Assembly: GCF_004944975.1 (NCBI RefSeq)
Contig: NZ_SPQG01000006.1
Coordinates: forward strand, 107,684 to 171,683
Direction: 5' to 3'
Length of the DNA: 64,000 nt
DNA from: Halorhabdus amylolytica
Lineage (GTDB): Archaea; Halobacteriota; Halobacteria; Halobacteriales; Haloarculaceae
The notes under the pieces: model-generated
The model's input: only the letters and a program-made list of their open reading frames with translations
What the model was told of the DNA's origin: nothing
Databases searched by the model: none
Shown here: positions 34,292 to 42,542 of the stretch, piece after piece
How the letters are laid out: each line of letters opens with the position of its first letter
Position numbering within the stretch: the stretch's first letter is position 1
Position numbers and translations under genes: made by a program

Positions 34292-35107
34292 TTATTCAAG
34301 TGGTTTTTTCGTAGCTTCGTGCTTCCAAGCAGTCGATGCTCCAGACGGAAGATCGACCCGAAGTGCACCAAGAGCGATGCTGACATCGATGCCGCCGAGC
34401 GGGAGCAATGCATAGGTGTGCTCGTATGAGAATTGCACAGGGATATTGTCGTTTCCGCTATCCACTCTTGTTAGTTCAGTTCTCATTGTGACGGTTTTCT
34501 CCGCGGGACCGCCCACTTCATGGTGGACTTTGGCTGTCGGCCCATAGTTCGGATTGTATTCATTATGCTCCGCGTGAATAGGGTTATACTCCCCTTCGTC
34601 GAAATACCTGACCCCCTCCTCACTGGGTTCGAGAGCGCTCCATTCTGAACTGTCAAAGACGATGCCACACGCGTCAGCCACGTTGTTCGGAGTCCCGTTT
34701 GAATATGGAGGATCACCTTCGTCATGGAAAGCTATACTCCCATAAGCCGACCAAACGTCATCATGTTCTTTGTAGAGGTAGATCGCAATATCGGTAGTCG
34801 ATTCCGAATGAAACCACTGTGGACTGATTTCCTCATCTGAAGCACTGACTTTCTTCTCCCCGTCTGGTCCAATGACTTGCTTGTCATATCCGTGTGGGAC
34901 GTCATTCGTTTCAAGCAGATCACTTGCTTCTTCGAATTCGCCTTGCAGGATCATATCCTCGACATCACTTGTGATCCCGACGTCCTCTGTTCCGTTTGTG
35001 TCTGAGTCTGTATCGGCGACGCTCGAAATTGACAAGGATGAGATTCCGGTTACTCCCAGTACGCTAGCGCCCGTACTTTTCAGGAATGATCGTCGATTTG
35101 AACGCAT
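34292..35107 (-). CDS. Tat-exported protein of unknown function
   Basis: A 271-residue protein with a Tat signal: MRSNRRSFLKSTGASVLGVTG. The mature part is acidic, with WSAYGSIAFHDEGDPP, ACGIVFDSSEW and repeated Asn/Tyr-rich patches (EYNPIHAEHNEYNPNYGP), and ends in a hydrophobic segment (LLPLGGIDVSIALGALRV). I recognise no family. The start at 35107 is chosen because the RR motif follows at once; a longer frame adds an unconvincing 37 residues. Low GC and position next to the tnpB element point to an accessory patch. Confidence 0.6.
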   Translation of the reverse strand: MRSNRRSFLKSTGASVLGVTGISSLSISSVADTDSDTNGTEDVGITSDVEDMILQGEFEEASDLLETNDVPHGYDKQVIGPDGEKKVSASDEEISPQWFHSESTTDIAIYLYKEHDDVWSAYGSIAFHDEGDPPYSNGTPNNVADACGIVFDSSEWSALEPSEEGVRYFDEGEYNPIHAEHNEYNPNYGPTAKVHHEVGGPAEKTVTMRTELTRVDSGNDNIPVQFSYEHTYALLPLGGIDVSIALGALRVDLPSGASTAWKHEATKKPLE

Positions 35108-35452
35108 TGACGACTCTCGTTGGTTTTCGCGGATTAGTCTGTTTGGATTGGCTTTTTCATCTGCCATTCTTGAATCAACAATGAGAAAACCATTTTGGAA
35201 TATATTAAATCTTTTCATTTGTTCTACCTTTTAGTTGTAGTGTGAATTTAAGTCATACACATCAGTATATTTCGAGAAAATGACCTACATCCCCAAATCC
35301 CCTCTGATAAATCAAAAATCAACCTTGACACGGTGGATGCGATCGGGCAAAATTGCGCCGGTGGCTCCTGAAATACTTTATTGAGTCTGTTTCCACTCTA
35401 TATTTGATATACTTCCACAATGCCTATGCTGTTCGCCTGTGGACTTTCATAC
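35108..35452. other. AT-rich intergenic region of 345 bp
   Basis: This gap between divergent genes is markedly AT-rich (for example around 35205-35280 and 35385-35415) and presumably holds both promoters. No stem-loop or repeat was recognised, and open frames are short. Confidence 0.4.
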
Positions 35453-35632
35453 ATGAACCTCGACGTCGAAGACCTCCTGAAGATCGTCCTCGTGTTGGTT
35501 CTGGTCTGGATCGTCCTCGAGATCGTCTCGGAGATCATGGGCCTGTTCGCGTGGCTGCTCGGGCCGTTCCGCCCGCTGCTCGGGTTGATCATCGTCGTCC
35601 TGATCGTGTTGTGGCTTCTGGATCGGATCTAA
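35453..35632 (+). CDS. Small haloarchaeal membrane protein, DUF7554-like
   Basis: A 59-residue protein starting MNLDVEDLLKIVL with two long hydrophobic helices (VLVLVLVWIVLEIV and LLGLIIVVLIVLWLL) joined by a Gly/Pro turn and ending in DRI. This resembles a family of small haloarchaeal integral membrane proteins of unknown function that I recall as DUF7554. The ATG at 35453 is preferred over one 33 bases upstream because of the family-like N-terminus. It precedes the 2H phosphoesterase by 75 bp. Confidence 0.7.
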   Translation: MNLDVEDLLKIVLVLVLVWIVLEIVSEIMGLFAWLLGPFRPLLGLIIVVLIVLWLLDRI

Positions 35633-35707
35633 TGGGCATCATTCGGACGTCGTTCTGGACTGGAGGCGATCGGCGCGCTTATTCTGCTCGACCACTCCCA
35701 TGGAGAC

Positions 35708-36211
35708 GTGTACAGTCTGAACGTCCCGGTCCCCTCCTCGGTGGCTCGCTTAGCGAGCGACCTGGCTGGGGACGTGCCACGGGCCAGGGAACGATCCCGC
35801 GGCGAGCACACACTCGTCCTCAAACGGATCGAGGGAGAGCGATCCGTGCCACGGGTTCGCGCCCGGGTGCGTGAGCACCTCACGGGCCAGCCAGCCTTCG
35901 AGGCACGGGTGACCGGGATCGACTACTTCGCCGAGGCGACGAGCGGTCCCTCACCGGTCGTTTATCTCACCGTCGAGAGTCCGGAACTCCGCCGGCTGCA
36001 CGGGCTACTCCTCGAGCTATTTTCGCCAGTCGAGGGGATGGAAGGTGACGAGTACACCCCTCACGTCACGATCGCACGGGGTGGCGACCGCGACGCGGCA
36101 GTCCGCTTGACTGAGCGCTCGATCGAGCCGATCACTTGGACGGTGACGCGACTCACCGTCCGTGACGCCAGACGCGGAGAACCTGCCAGTAGCGTCTCGC
36201 TGCCGGCCTGA
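35708..36211 (+). CDS. 2H phosphoesterase, 2'-5' RNA ligase/cyclic phosphodiesterase family
   Basis: A 167-residue protein with the two HxT/S motifs of the 2H superfamily: HTLVLK near residue 34 and HVTIAR near residue 119. These enzymes open 2',3'-cyclic phosphates or join 2'-5' RNA ends, and in archaea the ThpR type is thought to act on tRNA or cyclic nucleotides. The start is a GTG at 35708. Length is slightly short for ThpR but both motifs are complete. Confidence 0.82.
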   Translation: MYSLNVPVPSSVARLASDLAGDVPRARERSRGEHTLVLKRIEGERSVPRVRARVREHLTGQPAFEARVTGIDYFAEATSGPSPVVYLTVESPELRRLHGLLLELFSPVEGMEGDEYTPHVTIARGGDRDAAVRLTERSIEPITWTVTRLTVRDARRGEPASSVSLPA

Positions 36212-36228
36212 CACGTCGTCCGTCAGTT

Positions 36229-37473
36229 TCAGTCCTCGAAGCGGCGGTCTTCCCGACTCGCTTCCTGTTCGTCTTCCTGGGACAACGTCGTCGGCACGCC
36301 GTTACTCAGTGTCCGTCCGCCCGCCACGGTGTTACGGCCGCTCTCCTTTATGATGGAAAGCGCCGTCATGAGGTCCGAGCGGGTGATCAGTCCGACGAAC
36401 TCGTCGTCTTCCATGACGATCAGTCGGCCGATGTTGTTCTCCTGCATCCGCGTCAGGGCCGTCATGGCGTTCTCGTCCGGGTGGATCGATTTCAGGTCCG
36501 TCGTCATCACTTCCTCTGTCCTGAACGCCTCGCGTTCGACCTCCCGGACCGCGCGGGCGTCCTCTAAGGTGACCAGCCCGAGGATCTGGTCGTTCTCGAC
36601 GACGGGGAAGCCGGTGTGACGCTCGCGGAACATCAGCTCCATCAGTTCGGCGACCGACAGCTCGGGGTCGACCGACTGGACGCGATCGGCCGGCGTCATC
36701 ACGTCCCTGACGGCCACACCCTCGAAGGCGGCTTTCATCGTCGTCATTTGGGCCTCGCCTGAGGCGCCGATGTAGATGAAAAAGGCGATGGCGACCAGGA
36801 AGAGTCCGCCACCGCCGAACAGACCGAACAGGCCCAACAGGAGGGCAAAGAGCTTGCCGACCTCCGCGGCGATCTGGGTCGCGCGAGCGTACGGACGATT
36901 CCTGGCCAGCAGGGCTCGGAGGACCCGTCCGCCGTCCATCGGGAACCCCGGCATCATGTTGAAGACCGCCAGCACAATGTTCATCAGCGCGAGGTACCCG
37001 AGCAGGAACTTCACGGAAGCAATCCCGACCGAATCGCCCGTCGGGACGAGCCAGAACCCGGCGTAGGAAAGCCCTGCGAGGGCGACGCTGACGAGCGGTC
37101 CCGCGAGCGCGATGAACAGCTCCTGTTTCCAGTCCTCCGGCATCTCGTCGAGCTGGGCGATCCCGCCGAACAGCCACAGCGTGATCGAGGAGATCGGGAA
37201 GCCAAAACGCATCGCCGTCAGGGAGTGGCCGAGTTCGTGGAGGACGACACAGACGAACAGCCCGACGGCCGCCGCGATCCCGAGCAGCCACGGGAGCTGT
37301 CCGCTGGACAGCGGTTCGACGGGGATGCCGGCCCCCCAGACCTCGTTCATCAACTCGACGGACTGCCCGACCTGTGCGCCGATGAGCCAGGCGAAAAGCG
37401 GGAGCACGAGCAGGAACGTCAGATCCAGTTGTATCGGGATCCCGAACGCGCTGCCGATCCGGAAACGTCGCAT
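36229..37473 (-). CDS. Site-2-protease-like M50 metallopeptidase with CBS pair
   Basis: A 414-residue intramembrane protease of the M50 family. HELGH at 79-83 in the third hydrophobic segment binds zinc and the later NMMPGFPMDGGRVLRA gives the third ligand. Six or more membrane helices are visible. A C-terminal pair of CBS domains (from VRDVMTPADRVQSV to TALSIIKESG) probably senses a nucleotide. Such proteins cut membrane-bound anti-sigma-like or regulatory proteins; the target is unknown. It converges with the 2H phosphoesterase gene and is divergent from the helicase. Confidence 0.9.
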   Translation of the reverse strand: MRRFRIGSAFGIPIQLDLTFLLVLPLFAWLIGAQVGQSVELMNEVWGAGIPVEPLSSGQLPWLLGIAAAVGLFVCVVLHELGHSLTAMRFGFPISSITLWLFGGIAQLDEMPEDWKQELFIALAGPLVSVALAGLSYAGFWLVPTGDSVGIASVKFLLGYLALMNIVLAVFNMMPGFPMDGGRVLRALLARNRPYARATQIAAEVGKLFALLLGLFGLFGGGGLFLVAIAFFIYIGASGEAQMTTMKAAFEGVAVRDVMTPADRVQSVDPELSVAELMELMFRERHTGFPVVENDQILGLVTLEDARAVREVEREAFRTEEVMTTDLKSIHPDENAMTALTRMQENNIGRLIVMEDDEFVGLITRSDLMTALSIIKESGRNTVAGGRTLSNGVPTTLSQEDEQEASREDRRFED

Positions 37474-37620
37474 GGTGCGGTCTACTCGCGGGAGTCTCTT
37501 AAGAACCCGTGTCACAGACGGGACTGCCGACTGATCCGGGCTGGTACTGCCGGGCGGATCGAACCCGTCACCGACGCCGGGTCCGAGCGACTCAAGTACC
37601 GCCCTGCCCCACGTGGAGGT

Positions 37621-39720
37621 GTGTCCCAGCAGCTTTCGGCCGTCGACACGCTGTTCCTCCACGAGGACGGCGAGGACTTCCGGGTAGTCGTCCAGCAGGA
37701 CGGACAGCGGGTTCTGGGCGGTCGGCTGGAGATCAAGGAGACCTCGGCCGGTCCCCGACCCGCACGCCTCCGGGTCCAGCGCGGTAGCCAGGAAGACCTC
37801 CGCAGCCCCGACCAGTTCGTCGAACTCGCCCGCCGGGCTGAACGGATCCGTGTCTCCGAACAGACCTCGCCGCGGGGACGACGCGTCGCCCGCGAGATGC
37901 TTGAGGCCTACCAGCTGGACGCCAAGGTCGTCCGGACCTGCCGGTACTGTGCCTCCTCGGGGGAGTACTCGCCGATCACGAGCGAGACCGCGATTGCGGC
38001 TGACGGCGAGGAGATATGTCCCGATTGTGCGATCGCCGAACTCGAACGCGAACTCGCTTATCACGGCGACGTGACCGGGACCGCCCGCGATCGACTGGAA
38101 GAACTTCTGCTGGAGGTCCAGGACCTCGAACGCATCACGAAGCTTCTCTCGGGCGAACTCGACCCGGAACTCACGAAGTTCGACGAGATCAGCGCCACCG
38201 TCGAGGACGTCGAGCTCGTCCCGACGGACTCTCTTTCTCTCCATCCGGGAATGCAACAAAAGCTCGAATCGCAGTTCGACGAACTCCTGCCGGTTCAGAG
38301 CCTCGCGGTCGAACACGGCGTCACAGCGGGCCAGGATCAACTGGTCGTCTCCGCGACTGCGACGGGCAAGACCCTGATCGGCGAGATGGCCGGGATCGAT
38401 CGCGTGCTCAACGGGAAGGGAAAGATGCTCTTTCTCGTCCCGCTAGTGGCGCTTGCAAACCAGAAGTATCAGGACTTCCAGGCGGAGTACGGCGACATCG
38501 TGGACGTAAGTCTCCGGGTGGGATCGAGTCGTATCCGTGGCGAGGGCGGCGGCTTTGATCCCAGCGCCGACGTGATCGTCGGGACCTACGAGGGGATCGA
38601 TCATGCGCTCCGGGTCGGTCACGACCTCGGCGAGATCGGGACGGTCGTCATCGACGAGGTCCACACGCTCGGGGAGGGCGAGCGGGGCCACCGCCTCGAT
38701 GGCCTCATCTCCCGGCTGAAGTACTATTGTGAGGCGGATGGGCGGACAGCCGCGCGCGACGGTCGGGGGGATGACGCGACCTGGGATGGAACTGCCGCGA
38801 GCCCTGGCGACACGCAGTGGATCTACCTCTCGGCGACCGTCGGCAACCCTGGGTCGCTTGCCGAGTCCCTGGAGGCCCAACTCATCGAGTTCGAGGAGCG
38901 CCCGGTCCCGATCGAGCGCCACGTCACCTTCGCCGACGACTACGAGAAGGTCGACATCGAGAGCAAACTCGTCAGACGCGCGTTCGACTCGAAATCCTCG
39001 AAGGGGTATCGCGGCCAGACGATCATCTTCACCAACTCTAGGCGGCGCTGTCACGAGATCTCCCGCCGGCTGGAGTATTCTTCCGCGCCGTATCACGCCG
39101 GACTGGACAACAGCCGCCGCGGGAAAGTGGAGTCGATGTTCGCCGACCAGGAACTGGCCGCAGTCGTGACCACGGCGGCCCTGGCAGCGGGTGTCGACTT
39201 CCCGGCCTCCCAGGTCATCTTCGACTCCCTGGCGATGGGTATCGAGTGGCTCACTGTCCAGGAGTTCTCCCAGATGCTCGGACGGGCGGGCCGACCGGAC
39301 TACCACGATAAGGGCACCGTCTATCTGCTGGTCGAACCCGACGGCGTCTATCACAACAGCCAGGAGATGACCGAGGACGAGGTCGCGTTCAAACTCCTCA
39401 AGGGGGAGATGGAACCGGTGACGAGTCTCTACGACGAGAGTGCGGCCGTCGAGGAGACGCTGGCGAACATCGTCGTCGCGGGCAGTGCTGCCAAGCGACT
39501 CAACGATCGGATGCTCGGGGATGTCCCGACCAAGCACGCCCTCGGGAAGTTACTGGAGTACGAGTTCATCGACGGGCTGGAACCGACCCCGATGGGTCGA
39601 GCCGTGACGCGGCACTTCCTCTCGCCCGACCGGGCGTTTCTGCTACTCGACGGGATCCGCAAGGGGATGGATCCCTTCGAAATCGTCGCCGAGACGGAAC
39701 TCGCAGACGAGGAGCTATAG
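37621..39720 (+). CDS. Ski2/Hel308-like SF2 helicase with N-terminal zinc finger
   Basis: A 699-residue helicase. An N-terminal domain with CRYC and CPDC (about 107-136) forms a zinc finger. Walker A is SATATGKT (244-251), the DEVH box is at 345-348, and motif VI reads QMLGRAGRPDYH. This places it near Ski2/Hel308-type enzymes, a widely conserved haloarchaeal variety of uncertain role. The GTG start at 37621 is chosen because GGAGGT lies at 37615-37620 and the long upstream frame overlaps the protease gene. Its stop codon is shared with the convergent channel gene in a palindrome. Confidence 0.88.
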   Translation: MSQQLSAVDTLFLHEDGEDFRVVVQQDGQRVLGGRLEIKETSAGPRPARLRVQRGSQEDLRSPDQFVELARRAERIRVSEQTSPRGRRVAREMLEAYQLDAKVVRTCRYCASSGEYSPITSETAIAADGEEICPDCAIAELERELAYHGDVTGTARDRLEELLLEVQDLERITKLLSGELDPELTKFDEISATVEDVELVPTDSLSLHPGMQQKLESQFDELLPVQSLAVEHGVTAGQDQLVVSATATGKTLIGEMAGIDRVLNGKGKMLFLVPLVALANQKYQDFQAEYGDIVDVSLRVGSSRIRGEGGGFDPSADVIVGTYEGIDHALRVGHDLGEIGTVVIDEVHTLGEGERGHRLDGLISRLKYYCEADGRTAARDGRGDDATWDGTAASPGDTQWIYLSATVGNPGSLAESLEAQLIEFEERPVPIERHVTFADDYEKVDIESKLVRRAFDSKSSKGYRGQTIIFTNSRRRCHEISRRLEYSSAPYHAGLDNSRRGKVESMFADQELAAVVTTAALAAGVDFPASQVIFDSLAMGIEWLTVQEFSQMLGRAGRPDYHDKGTVYLLVEPDGVYHNSQEMTEDEVAFKLLKGEMEPVTSLYDESAAVEETLANIVVAGSAAKRLNDRMLGDVPTKHALGKLLEYEFIDGLEPTPMGRAVTRHFLSPDRAFLLLDGIRKGMDPFEIVAETELADEEL

Positions 39721-39724
39721 CTCC
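39711..39724. other. Palindrome holding two convergent stop codons
   Basis: GGAGCTATAGCTCC is a perfect 14-bp palindrome. Read either way it gives GAG-CTA-TAG, so the helicase and the channel protein both end in Glu-Leu-stop and their stops overlap (39718-39720 and 39715-39717). There is no room for separate terminators. Confidence 0.9.
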
Positions 39725-41892
39725 GAGCGTTTGACCAGCGCGTAGATCAACAGCGCCGAGAGGATGACGCTCAGGTAGGCCTCGCTGACCGCCAGTACGA
39801 CGGCGGCCGGTCCCTTCGGGTCCATCACGCCGTACCCGATCGTCGTGTAGGAAATGTAGCTGAGGCGGGCGTTTTCGAAGAGGATCGTCAGTCCTTCCGG
39901 AGAGAACACCTGCCCGATGTTTGCCAGTGCGATCTGCTTGCCGTCGGCCGCCCCTGTCTGGAACAATGATCCACCGAAGACGTACGGAAAGACGTACAGG
40001 ACCGGAGCAACCACGAACGCGAGCGCGATCCGGATCGGCCGCATTCCGTGGCCACACGTCGCACCGAGGAAGTAATTCTCGAAGGCACGACCGGCGTTTT
40101 TGACGCGAGTCGAGAGCCCAGCGGAGGCGTCTCGAATGACTTCGAGGTTCTTCCGGCGGCTGTATTGCTGGCGCTTGACCCGGAATTCGCCCGCGACTTT
40201 CATGTCACCGGCCTCGGCGGCCGCCTGTTTGGCCTTGAGGTACGTCGTCTCGACCGCCTCAGGTGTCATCTCCAGTTCGTAATCGGGCTCGGCTTCGGGT
40301 GGCTCATCGAAGGTGTGGAGGTCCCAACTGTTTCGATCGAGGTAATCCCGGTGGTCGCTGAAGTCGAATTCGAAGTCCGAGAACTCGTCGAACTCCGTCC
40401 GGCAGAACCGAAAGTAATCCAGCAGCTCCTGGGAATCGGACTGTTTCTCGACCGTGAGTTCGAGGTCGCCAACGCTGGCCAGGGTCATATCGTAGCGTAC
40501 CCACCCGTCGGCGGGCTGGCCGATCCGGCCGCCCTTGATCGAGGCCCGGGAGAAGTCGACGAAGGCATCGCCATCGATCTGAGTGGCCTCGAAGTCGACG
40601 CGATCGCTGAAGGTACACCCGCTGAAATCAATTTTCCCGCCGAAGAAGGTCTCGGCAAAGTTCGCGGACGTAAACTCGGCGTCGTGGAAGTAGGCGTCAG
40701 TCCCGAAGTAGGCGTTGGCGAAGGTGGCGTCGTCCTCGAGGAAGTTGTCGTCGCCGGTGAATTCGGCGCCCCGGAAGGTACACCTCGCTTCGAAGCGGAC
40801 GTTGCTGAAGCTGACGTCGCCGCCGAAATGGGCCTCGTCGAAGTCGGCCTCGTCCCGGAAGATAGCGCCCTCGAAGACAGCGTCGCCGTCGAAACGTGCG
40901 TTCTCGAAGTCGGCCCGGCCATCGATCTCGACGGTCTGCAACTGTGCGCCGCGGAACCGCGCCCACTGGAAGTTCGCTTCGCCGTGGAACTGGGCCCCGG
41001 CGAACGTCAGGTCGGCTTCGAGGGCGCGTTGACCGCCCGCGAACGCCGTGCCCCTGAAACTCGCGTCGGCCTGGAACTCGACGGAGGCGAAGTCGGTGTC
41101 CTCGCCAAAGCGCGCCTCGTCGAAGTTCGCGAGCGAGTCGAAGACGGCCCGGGTAAATTCCACGTCGCCAGTCAAGGCAGTCTCTTCGAAGACGGCCTCG
41201 CTCGCGAACCGAACATCTTCGAAGTGGACGCACCCGAACTCCGCCTGTGTGAAGTCGGCACGGCCACGAAACGTGGCACCGGTGAAGCTGGTGTTGTCGT
41301 CGAGTTGGTTCGAATCGCCGTGGAACTCGGTTCCCCGGAACGCGGCCCGGGCCTGGAAGGTTCCGTCGTCGAAGTCCACGTCGTTGTCCAGGACTGCATC
41401 ATCGAACCGAACCGGTGCCTCGAACGTCACACCGTCGAAACACACGTTCCCGTCGAAGCGTGCCTCGAAGGCGTCGATTTCACCGGTGACTGTGAGGTTC
41501 GATGCCGACAACCGCCCGGTGAACCGCGCGTTCCTGAAGTCAAACCCGCCGACTGTCGCCCCATCGAGACGGATCGGGAGACCGATCGTCGCGAACGCCG
41601 CCGAGATCGGTCCTTCGATCGTTGCCTCCCGTAGATCGATCGGATGTTTGTCGACACCTTCCAGCCGTTGTCGGTCGAGATCGAGCGCTGGTAACGTAAT
41701 ACCACGCAGATCCTTCTGTTCGGCGTTGCCCCGACGTGCCACTACGAGAAACGCCTCACTGACCGTCTGTTCGTCGATTCCCCGGTCCCGACGCTCGGCC
41801 GGTGAAAGCCGGAGAATCTCCAATTCCCGGGTCAGGTCCGTCGACCTCGGGCCCCCGTGATCCCCGTCACTGAGTTTCTTCCCGTCAGACAT
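39715..41892 (-). CDS. Pentapeptide-repeat protein fused to a K+-channel pore domain
   Basis: A 725-residue fusion. Residues of about 110-470 form many pentapeptide repeats of the A(D/N)FxxxxF type (FRNARF, FEARFDGNVCF, FDEARFGEDTDF), which should fold into a right-handed beta-helix. A helical linker follows, then two membrane helices (ALAFVVAPVLYVFPYVFG and VVLAVSEAYLSVILSALLIYALV) around a pore with the selectivity-filter motif TTIGYG at 683-688. This is the layout of a 2TM potassium channel with a large cytoplasmic sensor. A TATA box (41913-41924) lies about 25 bp upstream, indicating a leaderless transcript. It lies 110 bp downstream of DUF2617. Confidence 0.88.
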   Translation of the reverse strand: MSDGKKLSDGDHGGPRSTDLTRELEILRLSPAERRDRGIDEQTVSEAFLVVARRGNAEQKDLRGITLPALDLDRQRLEGVDKHPIDLREATIEGPISAAFATIGLPIRLDGATVGGFDFRNARFTGRLSASNLTVTGEIDAFEARFDGNVCFDGVTFEAPVRFDDAVLDNDVDFDDGTFQARAAFRGTEFHGDSNQLDDNTSFTGATFRGRADFTQAEFGCVHFEDVRFASEAVFEETALTGDVEFTRAVFDSLANFDEARFGEDTDFASVEFQADASFRGTAFAGGQRALEADLTFAGAQFHGEANFQWARFRGAQLQTVEIDGRADFENARFDGDAVFEGAIFRDEADFDEAHFGGDVSFSNVRFEARCTFRGAEFTGDDNFLEDDATFANAYFGTDAYFHDAEFTSANFAETFFGGKIDFSGCTFSDRVDFEATQIDGDAFVDFSRASIKGGRIGQPADGWVRYDMTLASVGDLELTVEKQSDSQELLDYFRFCRTEFDEFSDFEFDFSDHRDYLDRNSWDLHTFDEPPEAEPDYELEMTPEAVETTYLKAKQAAAEAGDMKVAGEFRVKRQQYSRRKNLEVIRDASAGLSTRVKNAGRAFENYFLGATCGHGMRPIRIALAFVVAPVLYVFPYVFGGSLFQTGAADGKQIALANIGQVFSPEGLTILFENARLSYISYTTIGYGVMDPKGPAAVVLAVSEAYLSVILSALLIYALVKRSEL

Positions 41893-41912
41893 ATCCGCGC
41901 TGTAGGATGACT

Positions 41913-41924
41913 CTTAATATATAG
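41913..41924 (-). promoter_or_regulatory. TATA box of the pentapeptide-channel gene
   Basis: Read leftwards CTATATATTAAG begins about 32 bases before the ATG. The distance predicts transcription starting at or next to the start codon, a leaderless mRNA as is common in haloarchaea. Confidence 0.5.
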
Positions 41925-42002
41925 GTTCGCACTCGCTGCTGTGTCAAACAGACCCATACTGATAAGCGGATCAAGCAGGGTGATCGAACGACCGACGCCG
42001 TC

Positions 42003-42542
42003 TCAATCGGTCGGGTGGCCCATCGGCTGACGTTCATTCGGCTCCCGGTCCGTTGGATCGGGGTTGGGAACGGGCTCGAAGCTCGTCCGCGTATAGAGCG
42101 CGAGGTCGAATTCCGGATAGGTGTGGTAGGTTTCGTAGCCCGTCGCCCCGATAGTCACCGTCGTCGCGGCGTCTTCCTCGAACCAGTAGGCGAGATCGAA
42201 CGTCGCGTCGGCGGGGAACGTCGCCAGTGGACGCCGCTCGATTTTCGTTTCACAGCGTACGCGTTCCGTTTCATACTCGAGGCTGATAGCTGTCGAACTG
42301 TGGCCGTCACTGTCTTGCTGTGGGCCGTCTAGGGCGATCCGCTCACCTGCGTCACCCGACAACTGCTCACAGGAGACCAACTCGTGAAAGTCGTAGGCTG
42401 GAGCGCTGATGTAATGGGAACTCCCGATAACTCGGAACGTGAATGACGTCCCCAGCACGCGGGTCGTCAGCGAGTCGAACACCTGGAGGTCGATCGATGG
42501 CGGCTCGGTACTGTGGACGAATTGGAGGGTGGATCGAGTCAT
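42003..42542 (-). CDS. DUF2617 family protein
   Basis: A 179-residue protein starting MTRSTLQFVHSTEPPSIDLQVF. The segment LQVFDSLTTRVLGTSFTFRVIGSSHY and the later HTYPEFDLALYTRT are typical of DUF2617, a family of unknown function usually encoded next to membrane-anchored aminopropyltransferase homologues in bacteria and archaea. The start overlaps the stop of that gene by four bases, so the two are coupled. No membrane segment is present. Confidence 0.8.
   Translation of the reverse strand: MTRSTLQFVHSTEPPSIDLQVFDSLTTRVLGTSFTFRVIGSSHYISAPAYDFHELVSCEQLSGDAGERIALDGPQQDSDGHSSTAISLEYETERVRCETKIERRPLATFPADATFDLAYWFEEDAATTVTIGATGYETYHTYPEFDLALYTRTSFEPVPNPDPTDREPNERQPMGHPTD

Noticed and set aside
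37225..37620. Long upstream extension of the Ski2-like helicase frame
   Set aside because: It overlaps the N-terminus of the protease gene on the other strand and is not protein-like; a GTG with GGAGGT directly before it gives a better start at 37621.
40048..41634. 528-codon plus-strand frame opposite the pentapeptide-channel gene
   Set aside because: It is the antisense reading of the pentapeptide repeats (Val/Glu-rich repeats), with no supporting motif.
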